NCBI GenBank assembly: GCA_964019135.1 | Contig: OZ025256.1 | Location: 14,577,911-14,641,910, forward strand | Direction: 5' to 3' | Length of the DNA: 64,000 bases | Source of the DNA: Arenicola marina | Lineage: Eukaryota > Annelida > Polychaeta > Arenicolidae | Shown: piece after piece, positions 34,101-45,400 of the stretch | Numbering within the stretch: position 1 is the first letter of the stretch | Layout: each line of letters starts with the position of its first letter | Notes under the pieces: generated by a model | Databases searched by the model: none | Told to the model about the DNA's origin: nothing | What the model saw: the letters and a program-made list of their open reading frames with translations, nothing else | Made by a program: the position numbers and the translations under genes

Positions 34101-36218
34101 ATGCTGATTCCCATCATCGTGTTGTGTTGCGTGTGGTAGGCTGACTCCGGAAATGTATTGTGGCCTTACGGGATAGAAGATGGTGACGCCACTCATCCAT
34201 ACCAAGGAAACTCCCGGGGATATGAGATGCGCCTGCCAACAAATATGCCATTGCTAAATATCACCGCAGATAGTGTAACGGTAAGGATTATTTCAAAAAA
34301 AGAGCATTTAAGCCTTTGACAAAAATTCTGATGTGGCAAAATGTATGGATGCGTTTAAACGGCTTCTGTTGGTCCTATATGAAGAATCCGTTTTGCTTCA
34401 TGAAATAGGATTTGTAATTCATGTGACATATATATCTCCATACAACGCCGTCTATCACACAGGTCGGATGCATCCATGTTCTGAGAGCCATTTACCACGC
34501 CAATATCTGATCTTAAATTTAAACGCTTCCATTATCTTATGCGTAATATTCGGGGCTTTTCTGTCGTAGACAGTAGTATAATAGCATATATCGCTCGGTG
34601 GCCAAGCGGTAGAATCGACTGTAGACCCTGGCTCAAAACCTATGTGTCTAATAAAATCTGGGGCATATTTCATCCCAGTCATCCATTGACCCCGGAATCA
34701 GATGGTCCGATTAGCCATCGTGGCGCACAAAGCAGGTCTGAAATAAAAATCATTTCATTTTACAATCTAGATATTCATGAACGGTTGGGTGAGCTTCTAT
34801 GAGGTACAACGCCACCTGTCCCATGCGGCTGATAAACCTTTACTCGTCGGTGTTGCTGTTTGGTCATCGACGGATTCTTCAATCAGCCGTCGAAGCGAAG
34901 TCTACCATCGTCTTGGCAGCACATCGGGTGACGTCATCAGAGCCACACGTGACGTCAGAGACGCCTTCTGGCCAAACCACCAGCAGTTCGAAGCCACTTT
35001 GGTTATAGTCGTCACGTACTCCAAGGTCACCTTCCAAGGTGGCACGAAAAAAACGCCGGTAAATAAAGTGCATCATGCATTCTCATGCTCAAATTCAATA
35101 TGCCCGGACATTAAATGGAAACAAATAATACATGCCATACAACCCTTCCCCTCGGAAGGGGAATGTGTTTGATTTTGTGGCAACAATTAATGCAGTACCA
35201 TTATTAGTTGCAACATACCTGATATAAAAAGTGATAGAAAAGGACATGCATTGCTTTTGGGGAGACCTCTATATATTTACAGTTGGGCTATCGTTCCATT
35301 CGCACCAGACTTTACGCTGCCATTTTGGCGAGCGTGACTTACATATACATATGATTGACGTTTATATCTCATCATATACATAATAGATGTACATTGGGAT
35401 TTTTTTCAGACAAATACCATACAAGGAATCATAACCACTGACGGAAACAAAACCTTCGCCATATTAAACTTTGAGAAGGTGACATGGACCGATGTATTAC
35501 ATGGGAGGTCGCTCTACGTAAGTGACTACATAAAGGTGACCTGAAATCAAACTCATGCAGTACCATATTACCGCTATTATAATGCATAACTGCCATCAGC
35601 GTCCAGATAGGTCACAAAATGACTAATATGGACAATATGGAATAATATGTAAACGGGGTGTAATCGGTTTGTCGAACAGGTTCAATTAATACAATAAAAA
35701 AAATACAAACGGTTATAGGCGCGGGTCGTCGGGATTGAAAATAAATTGATGCATCGTATTGGCTCAATACTCAGTAGACTGGGAATCAGTAGACTGGGAT
35801 GTTATACCTGTGTTTTTGTCCCATTCAGGTCGGCATGTACATCGCACCCAACATTAACATCTGTCCTCATCCATACTACAACACATCGGAGTTCAAGCGA
35901 GTCACAGAGACCACTAACGCCTGCCACCCCGGTCGATGGGTGATCAGGGTCGACTCCCTTCCGTGCCAGCAACCGACTGTACAGACCAACTGCTCCCTGA
36001 AGCCACCGGCCTCTAACTATGGCTTCGTCCCTTCAGCTGAAACAGACATTTCAACTACTTCACCTACATTATCACGGCTCGTCACATGGGTAAACACGAT
36101 GTCTGATGACGTAACCAGCTTTGAACTAACGACGTCATCAGCTGACAACCTGAGGTCATGTTTCGGTTTGACGGCCATTTCATACCTGACTATTATTACG
36201 AGTTGGTGGTCATGTTAA
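34101..36218 (+). pseudogene. NIDO-domain gene, copy C, with a stop in the signal peptide
   Basis: Exons by homology: 34101-34280, 34771-35058, 35410-35517 and 35829-36218, all with intact splice sites and normal phases. The first exon reads MLIPIIVLCCVW and then TAG at 34137-34139, where the other copies have CAT or CGT. The rest of the frame is open. Either the copy is dead, or a start downstream of the signal is used and the product is not secreted. The first half of the unit (to about 35.6 kb) is like copy D; the second half, with the inserted element, is like copy B. Confidence 0.7.
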
Positions 36219-37307
36219 CTAGTACAATAGCATTAAATCTGAAGGCCGATAAATGCTGTATTCTGACCCAAACCGCCCTGTTGCCGATGCAATCGATAAT
36301 CGTTGCCATAGTGACGTTGCATAGAACAATGAAACATGACGTCACGCCCAAAATGATTGTAGTTATAGCTTTAAATGGCCCGCATATCTACCTAGTTGCC
36401 TAGTTGCACGTGCCACGTTTCTTGGCAACGATATGTGGTATCAAAAGGCGAATGGCCAACTATATGTGGAAATGCTGGCGATTTGCGGACTGTCAGCCCC
36501 AAAATGTTTTACTTTGATCGTTGCATACGGAAATTAAACCAAAGAAACAAAGACAAGTAAACGTCTTAAATTTAGATTCAACTCGTAATAATAGTAATAG
36601 CGCGAGTTTTGCATGGCGTTGGGCAATTTTATTGGCCCTTCATCAAGCTGTAGCAGCCTTTCATTTTCATTATCCGCCCTCGGCCTCTACGCGGTCTCGG
36701 GCGGATAATGAAAATTATTACGAGTTGGTGGGCATGTTAACTAGTACAATAGCGTTACATCTGAAGGCCTCTAAAATGCCGTATTCTGACCCAAACCGCC
36801 CTGCTGCCCATGCAATCGACAATCGTTGCCATGGCGACGCTGCATAGAACAATGAAACATGACGTCACGCACAAAAGAATTGTAGTTATAGCTTTAAATA
36901 GCCCGCTTCCATGACTAGTTGCCTAGTTGCACATGCTATGTTTCTTGGCAACATATATATGGTATAAAAAGGCGACTGGCCAACTATATGTGGAAAGGCT
37001 TGCGATTTGCGGACAGTCAGTCCCAAAATGCTTTACTTTTGTCGTTGCATGCGGAAATTAAACCAAAGAAGCAGAGACAAGTCAACGCCTTAAATTTAAA
37101 TTCAACTCGTAATAATAGTAATAGCGCGAGTTTTGCTTGGCGTTAGGCATTTTATTGGCCCTTGATCAAACTGTAGCAGCCCTTCATTTTCATTATCCGC
37201 CCTCGGCCTTGCGGCCTCGGGCCGATAATGAAAATTGGCGGGCTGCTACAGCTTGATGTCGGGCCAATAAAATTGCCTAACGCCCCGCAAACTCGCGCTA
37301 TTGTAAG
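36195..37307. mobile_element. Compound inverted-repeat element in the last exon of NIDO copy C
   Basis: This is the same element at the same site as 31942-33057 in copy B, with few base differences over 1.1 kb, so both come from one insertion followed by duplication or conversion. The final palindrome differs slightly in its centre. Confidence 0.75.
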
Positions 37308-37724
37308 ATTAGATCTAGAGCATGAATATATATAGACAGTTTTGTCATATGCGTAATGAATTTATGTGGATGTGATGTTTAGGGCACAACATCTCACTAG
37401 CAACCACACCAAAGAGTCTGATAGACTTATTGAAGATCATAACCACATTGCTTGCTGGGAATCATCGCTAGAAGCCACCATCAATACAACAGTATGATCG
37501 TTTACCACAATGTTTACCCGCAAAAATATTATCAGAAAATAAACAGTTTTTCCTCTTATCTCGGTCGGTTCCGTCTCGTTGTGTGTTTGTTTGTCACGTG
37601 GCGCTATTACTGCAAAACGCATTGCGATATCGTCATACGGCTTCTAGAAACAATTGCTGCGGTCAAAAGACAGGTCAAGGCTAAAAGTGACAGGATTGTT
37701 TTGAAATATAATTGACCACAATTT

Positions 37725-37810
37725 GGATTAGATTATTCTCGTGGAAATAGATTATTTTCGCGGAAATAGGTTATTCGCGTTGAAAATAATTTATTCGTGG
37801 TGGAAATAAT
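37725..37810 (+). repeat. Short tandem repeats at the C/D unit border
   Basis: Degenerate copies of GATTATTCTCGTGGAAATA, as at the other unit borders. Confidence 0.65.
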
Positions 37811-38351
37811 GTTCACATATATTGCAACTCATGGTGAGCATTCAAACTACCCTCTGCAAGATTGATCATTACTTTTTTAAGCCAATGTTATACAGTTCGA
37901 TTCTCCTGCGAGTTAGAAATGGTGCGGTGCGAACTGCGAGGTCAGGTGACATATTCACACGATCTTCGATTGTTCTTCTCGTCATTGTTAATAACGCTTT
38001 TGTATTAAACCAGCATTAGTTGCCTGATGATCAGCTGGGCCGACAAAACTCGCCAGCTCAGCGTTTATACCCACGTGACGTTGATAATGGGTAATGGCAT
38101 GAAGTCCATGTAAAACACCTGATATTTGCATTATAAACAATAACAAAATCTCACTGAATGGAATCAATTATTTGATACTTATCATGGCGTCAGTGGGATA
38201 GATGACAATAGGCCTTCAATTAGTACCAAATGTCGCCATATTATATGTGTCCGCTACTTCATATATAGCGCAATTCATGATGCGTTGAGGATTATACGGG
38301 AAACAACCATTCGTTGCGTGACTGACGGCGGGTTGAGAGGATAGACTGAAT

Positions 38352-40362
38352 ATGCTGATTCCTATCATCTTGTTGTGTAGTGTGTGGCATAGTAACTCCG
38401 GAAATGTATTGTGGCCTTACGGGATAGAAAATGGTGACGCCCCTCATCCGTACCAAGGAAACTCCCGGGGATATGAGAAGCGCCTGCCAACAAATATCCC
38501 ATTGCTAAATATCACCGCAGATAGTGTAACGGTAAGGATTATTTCAAAAGAAGAGCATTTAAGCCTTTGAAGAAAATTCTGATTTGGCAAAATATATGGC
38601 TGCGTTTAAACGGCTTCTGTCGGACCTATATGAAGAGTCGGTTTTGTTTCGTGAAACAGCATTTGTGCAATGCATGTAACATATATCTCCATACAACGCC
38701 GTCTATCACACAGGTCGGATGCATCCATGTTCTGAGAGCCATTTACCACGCCTATATCTGATCTTAAATTTAAATGCTTTCATTATCTTATGCGTAATAT
38801 TGGGGGTTTTCTGTCGTATACAGTAGTACAATAGCATATATCGCTCGGTGGCCAAGCGGTAGAATCGACTGTAGACCCTGGCTAAAAACTTATGTGCCTA
38901 ATATAATCTGGGGCATATTTCATCCCAGTCATCCATTGACCCCGGAATCAGATGGTCCGCTCAACCATCGTGGCGCACAAAACGGGTCTGAAACAAAAAT
39001 CATTTCATTTTACAATCTAGATATTCATCAATGGCAGGGTGAACTTCTGTCCCATGTGGTTGATAAACCTCGTATCGTCGGTGTTGCTGTTTGGTCATCG
39101 ACGGATTCTTCAATCAGCCGTCGAAGCGAAGTCTACCATCGTCTTGGCAGCACATCGGGTGACGTCATCAGAGCCACACGTGATGTCAGAGACGCCTTCT
39201 GGCCAAACCACCAGCAGTTCGAAGCCACTTGGGTTATAGTCGTCACGTACTCCAAGGTCACCTTCCGAGGTGGCACGAAAAAAACGCCGGTAAATAAAGT
39301 GTATCATGCATTCTCATGCTCAAATTCAATATGCCCGGACATTAAATGGAAACAAATAATACAAGACATACAACCCTTCACCTCGGAAGGAGAATGTGTT
39401 TGATTTTGTGGCAACAATTAATGCAGTACCATTATTAGTTGCAACATACCTGATATAAAAAGTGATAGAAAATGACATGCATTGCCTTTTGGGGACACCT
39501 CTATATATTTACAGTCGGGCTATCGTTTCATTCGCACCAGACTTTACGCTGCCATTTTGGCGAGCGTGATTTATATATATATATGATTGACGTTTATATC
39601 TTATCATATACATAATAGATCCACGTTGGATTTTTTTTCAGACAAATACTATACAAGGAATCATAACCACTGAGGGAAACAAAACCTTCGCCATATTAAA
39701 TTTTGAGAAGGTGACATGGACGAATGTATTACATGGGAGGTCGGTCTACGTAAGTGACTACATAAAGGTGACCTGAAACCAAACTCATGCAGCATCATAT
39801 TACCGCTATTATAATGCATAACTGCCATCAGCGTCCAGATAAATCACAAATTTACTAATATGGACAATATGGAATAATATGTAAACGGGGTGTAATCGGT
39901 TTGTCGAACAGCTAGGTTCAATTAATACAAACGGTTATAGGCGCGGGTCGTCGGGATTGAAGATAAATTGATGCATCGTATTGGCTCAATACTCAGTAGA
40001 CTGGGAATCAGTAGACTGGTACGTTATACCTGTGTTTTTGTCCCATTCAGGTCGGCATGTACATCGCGCCCAACATTACCATCTGCCCTCATCCATACTA
40101 CAACACATCTGAGTTCAAGCGAGTCACAGAGACCAGTAACGCCTGCCACCCCGGTCGCTGGGTGATCAGGGTCGACTCCCTTCCGTGCCAGCAACCGACT
40201 GTACAAACCAACTGCTCCCTGAAGCCACCAGCCTCTAACTATGGCTTCGTCCCTTCAGCTGAAACAAACATTTCAACTACTTCACCTACATTATCACGAC
40301 TCGTCACGTGGGTAAACACGATGCCTGATGACGTAACCGGCTTTGAACTAACGACGTCATGA
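38352..40362 (+). pseudogene. NIDO-domain gene, copy D, with a 19-bp loss in exon 2 and early stop
   Basis: Exons by homology: 38352-38531, 39021-39289, 39642-39749 and 40051-40362. The signal peptide and exon 1 frame are intact (MLIPIILLCSVWHSNSG). Exon 2 lacks 19 bases near its start compared with copy A, which shifts the frame if the usual acceptor is used. Base changes have, however, made a new AG (ATCAATGGCAG, ending 39037), and splicing there would restore phase, giving GELLSHVVDKPRIVGVAVW and losing the first NIDO strand. The last exon ends at TGA 40360-40362, about 23 residues earlier than copy A, from one base change (TCA to TGA). A damaged or remodelled gene. Confidence 0.6.
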
Positions 40363-41410
40363 GCTGACAACCTCAGGTCATGTTTAAGTTTGACGGCCAT
40401 TTCATACCTGACTATTAGATCTAGAGCATGAATATATACTAGACAGTATATTGTCATTTGCGTAATGGATTTATGTGGATGTGATGTTTTTGGCACAACA
40501 TCTCACTAGCAACCACACCAAACAGTCTGATAGACGTATTAAAGAACATATAACCATATTGTTTGCTTATAGAATCATCGCCACACGCCCCACATATTAC
40601 AAAAGTAGAATATGATTGTTTACCACAGTGTGTGCCGGGCGTATTTATTATATGACGAAAATAAATAGTTTTTCTCTTGTGTCGGTCGGTTCCGTCTCGC
40701 TGTGTGTCTGTTTGTTACGTATCACGATTACTGTAAAACGCTTTGAGATGTCGTCATCATGCTCGAGAAACAATTGCTATGTATACGGTCAAAGGAAAGG
40801 TCAAGGGTAAAAGTCACAAGATATTTTTTTCAGATATCATTAACCGGAGCATTTTGCAGAGAATGGAGAATTAATTTTCGTTGAAGACAATATGCTACCT
40901 ACATCGCTGACGCAATTAATTACCCAACAGCGTCATGCTACGATACACATTCTAAGTGAGGGAGTGGGGGTGGGGGGATTAATATATTGCTGGGTTTGGG
41001 TGGGTTCCGCGGCAAAACCCTTTTTTCACCATTAGAATCCGCTCGGTCCGGGGCGTTCTACGGTCAAAATCCGCTCGGAAGGGGTATTTTTTTTCTCGCC
41101 AACTCGATCTATGAACGCACTACATCGGAAAAATGGGGATCTTCCCCACGGGACACGACAACGAAATGAAGGAAAGAATAAGCTCTTAAATCTTTAAGGT
41201 TATTTGACAAGTTGGTGTCATATAATGAATGAGACGATATATATGAAGGCACATACATATTCTGTAAAGAAAATCATACAAAAGCTAAGGGGGGGGGGGG
41301 TTCGGGGTCCATTGAAACTTGCGATCAGCTAGGGTGGGGAGGCTCTGAACAAAATTGCGACCGGAGCTCGAGGGTCCAACAATTTGTTGACGACCGGGTG
41401 GCTGCATGGG
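40363..41410. other. End of NIDO cluster and intergenic sequence
   Basis: Homology to the repeat unit runs to about 40835. After that come a partial TATTGCTGGGTT-family element at 40987-41110 and G-runs at 40965 and 41288. No gene seen. Confidence 0.55.
40987..41110. mobile_element. Partial TATTGCTGGGTT-family inverted-repeat element
   Basis: TATTGCTGGGTTTGGGTGGG, then TTCCGCGGCAAAACCC and AATCCGCTCGGTCCGGGGCG, like the left half of the fuller copy at 60711-61018. Confidence 0.45.
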
Positions 41411-41890
41411 CTGTGTTGTCATTGGTAGTTAAATCAATGGCTGCAGAACCCAAGCGAAGCAGTTCAGTGCTGTTTATCAGCATAGAGCTGGAAAAATGAT
41501 TAGCCTCTGTAAAACACAGATTCAGACAATTCTTTCACTGATTTAGCACTACAGAGTCTCGTATTCATGTGGTATGATGTATCTGGGGGCATCCCTTTAT
41601 TATATGACTCTTTCCGGTATGCATGCTTGTTTTTTCTTGAATAAACAAAGAGGAACTCTCTTACTTGAAGGTTGAAGCTGCACTTACAAGTGACCCTCAG
41701 AATGAAGACCTTCAAAAACTTAAAAAGGACTTACAGGTAAAGTAAAAGTATTGTCAGCTATTGTAAAGAGTAATGACGGTCAGCTGTAACAAATAAGTAC
41801 TACTGATAGTCATATTCTCATTACTAAGGCTTTCTCTTTTACCTTTATTTTGTTTTTGACCTGATATATTGTAAGTACTGGGGTACTGAA
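41411..41890 (+). pseudogene. Displaced duplicate of SMNDC1 exon 2 with flanking intron sequence
   Basis: This 480-bp segment matches 44900-45381 with only a few changes. It includes a copy of SMNDC1 exon 2 (41671-41736, coding VEAALTSDPQNEDLQKLKKD then LQ) with both splice sites intact. It lies before exon 1 of the gene, so it cannot be used from the normal promoter. It is flanked on each side by a direct repeat of about 47 bases (left 41363-41410, right about 41890-41936; begins GCTCGAGGGTCCAACAATTT), which suggests insertion of a copied DNA fragment into a broken end with duplication of the target. Confidence 0.8.
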
Positions 41891-42402
41891 GCTCGAGGGT
41901 CCAACAATTTGTTGACGACCGGGTGGCTGCATGGGGGCGGGGGCATGTTTACTGCCAAACTTGCGACCGGGGCCGGGGGGGGGGGGGGTTCATACCTCAG
42001 ATGGCCACAAAATGCATTGATCCCCTGGATCGGCCGTTGTAAGCTTGACCCTATCAAGCGTTAGCAATAAGTTAATGTCTGGCGCAGAAAGGGCAAGACC
42101 ACCCGAAATTAATTGGGGCGCGTACGTATACGTTCTATATCGCCAGTTTCGTTTTTGGGCCTGTATACAAGTGAGAGTCCTCGTCGGAACATTGTTGGCG
42201 ATTTTGGTGCTAATCGAACCAGCCCCTTTCGCATAACGAGCTTTTATAAGCTATAAGTATAATAGGTAGGGTTTTTTAACACTGGAATTTTTCTTCATGG
42301 CAACATGGCTGGGCATACACAGCGCCCCCTTGCGGAGGCTACATTGTTCTTGCCACTGGACAGCTGGAGCGCCATCTACCGAATGAGCTCACCAAGGTGG
42401 TA

Positions 42403-42410
42403 CTTCCGGC
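42403..42410 (+). promoter_or_regulatory. ETS-type site next to the SMNDC1 start
   Basis: CTTCCGGC, ten bases before the ATG. Such sites at the start of transcription are common in TATA-less housekeeping promoters bound by GABP/ETS factors. Function is inferred only. Confidence 0.4.
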
Positions 42411-42419
42411 AAAAGCAAA

Positions 42420-45400
42420 ATGGCAGAGGATTTAGAAAGCAATTTATCAAATTATAGATTGCAGCTTCAACAGGTTAGCAGCGATCAGTACCAATTTTTA
42501 CCGACGTAATTTCATAGCGTTATATCTGACGAAAACTAAATTTACACCTTTCAGGCGGTATATGCTTGATCATATGCTCGTAAGCTTACTGGGCCTACCG
42601 TCTGTGAAAGCGTTTGATTTTTAGTGTTACTGAATTACTGTTACTAGTGTTAGGGCCTATTTTGATAATTTGTTAGGCCTGATCAGTCTTATAAGTATAA
42701 GTAACTAAAGGGCTCCAACTAAAGTCAAAGTCATAAACGCTGTAGCGTGTCATTTTGGCCCACATTTTCTACGAATTTGTCGCGATCGCTCTAAAAATCA
42801 CTGACGTGAGAAAGCAACACCGTGCAATTTTAATGATGCCAAACTTATGTGTGTAAGCTTACTGCGAGGTTATCCTTTTTTAAGACACAAATAATATTTC
42901 TCCATGCTGACACTCCATTGTCAACAGACACTTTGTCGCAAATAGACTAAATCACAGACAATGAAATGCTTTATAGTTGCCATAGCGCTCGTGGCTGGTA
43001 CAAATATAGAGCATCTATTGTTCAGAGCACGTTTGGCGCCATGGCAACTACGTCATCTTATGACGTGTACTTTAGTATATTTGCGGAATTGCGTTTGCTG
43101 TCAATGGAGTTTCCAAACCAAGTTCTGCTCCGTTAACCAAAATGCTTCTCTCCGGATAGCCTGCAGGCTTTTAGGATTTAAATTCAAGACAGAATATACT
43201 TATTTGACATAGAGAAGAGGTTGGTAATGCAAAAAATTACGGAATACATTGCTTTAAATTATCAGTAGCTATACTGAGCAAGGTTATAAATGAAAAGGAT
43301 AAAAATAAGATTACATTTCAACTTATAATTAGTTTAACCGTCACCCATAGCTATAGGTACATAAAAAATAGAAATCCCAAGACTTCCCTGGACGCGTCAA
43401 AATATATTTTTAGGTCAATGGGGATGGACCTCCTTAGTGTCAGCTTATGCGCATGCATGCTGAGGTGCAAATGGCGATTGAAGTTTTATATATTTGTCAA
43501 TTTGGATGTTTTTACCCCATTTCTCGGTTTAATCAAAGTCCATTCATCCCTTTTCTGTGTCAAAGGTGAGACTTGGCACTAATGCTTTGTTTGATGTTAT
43601 TTTTGAAATCTAAAATTTCTATTGTCCATATTTCGCCTATGCCAGATTGCCAAATCGAGTCTCTTAGCTTTGCCATATCACAGCCAAAATGGCAATGTTT
43701 ATTAGGTTTCTAAATTTATAGCATTCTGAAGTCTGCTTAACTACCAGAGCAGGGCAGCAGCACAGCTCTACAGCATGGTTGTATGCCACCAGTGCATGGG
43801 CGCATGCACAGGTTAAGCTGCAATACTTACTGCAGCTATTAAATTTTCTAAACAGAGGAACCCACCTGTGAAATATCTCCTAGTATAATATACTGGGCTC
43901 GCGCTAGGATATTTTTTTCATTAGCCAATTTGGCTAATTTCGTGGAAAAACATTAGCCAAAATTAGCCAAATATATTGGTTATAAATTGGTTATAAGTCT
44001 CATAATTGGAGATGAATGTAGTAGATCTACCATGTAATGTGTTTTCCAGGCACATCTATGCCTCGATAGCCAGAGGAACAGTTGATAAATGGGGTTAAAC
44101 ACTTATTTTATATTCACCATTTTGGCGAGTGTCCAGGAAGTTCTTATCGCCAAATCCTGAATTTTCTCGCCAAATGACTATTGGCGAATGCTAACGCTAG
44201 CCCAGATATACAGTGATAAATTTGTATCAAATCTGTATCAGTTTAATCCAATTGATTACTGGAAGCTATATGTATGACTTCTAACTGCTGGCTCCGCACA
44301 CAGATACTCCCTATGTTGCTGATCGCCTACCTTGTCATTCTCTTCATCTGTTTCCCTTTCTGATATATAGATACAGATATATCTAAGTCTATCTCCACAT
44401 TTCTAGTAGGATCTAATTCCTGATCCAAACCATCAAAATGACTCACTGTAGTCAGTCCCTGAAGGAGTTACTGCAGCCATTTTCACAGCTAAGACAGTAA
44501 GAGATGCTATATTTCTGACTCCAAGCCTTCTCAGCCCTGGATCCAAGCGCATGATCCACTTTTATAGCCACACAACTATGCTGGCCCCTTGGGAAAACTC
44601 TGATTAATTCTGGTTCATTTGCATACTAAAATCTGCATAAGTTACAATACACTTGTGTGTCTGGGAATTACATTTGATGACATATGTGCGGCAGCAGCGT
44701 TTTGTATACACTCACTGACAGTACCTAATATGTATCTTGCGGGCTGTATGGGTGGGACTCAGGAGTACATCAATGTGTCCATGGTACGCAAAAGAGTTAA
44801 ACATATGTGACAGCATAGAACACTGACCAGGTATTAATGTGCATATGTAAAAGTGTGTGTCATTGTTATTCACACCTTCTGTGTAACATTTCATATGAGC
44901 TGTGTTGTCACTGGTAGTTAAATCAATGGCTGCAGAACCCAAGCGAAGCAGTTCAGTGCTGTTTATCAGCATAGAGCTGGAAAAATTATTAGCCTTTGTA
45001 AAACACAGATTCAGACAATTCTTTCACTGATTTAGCACTACAGAGTCTCGTATTCATGTGGTATGATGTATCTGGGGGCATCCCTTTATTATATGACTCC
45101 TTCCGGTATGCATGCTTTTTGTTTCTTGAATAAACAAAGAGGAACTCTCTTACTTGAAGGTTGAAGCTGCACTTACAAGTGATCCTCAGAATGAAGACCT
45201 TCAAAAACTTAAAAAGGACTTACAGGTAAAGTAAAAGTATTGTCAGCTATTGTAAAGCGTAATGACGGTCAGCTGTAACGAATAAGTACTACTGATAGTC
45301 ATATTCTCATTACTAAGGCTTTCTCTTTTACCTTTATTTTGTTTTTGACCTGATATATTGTAAGTACTGGGGTACTGAAGCTTTTAAAAACTCTTTATAA

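Noticed and set aside
41500-45204. Matching 71-codon minus-strand frames at 41500-41715 and 44989-45204
   Set aside because: They are alike only because the DNA segment was duplicated; they lie antisense to SMNDC1 exon 2 and match no family.
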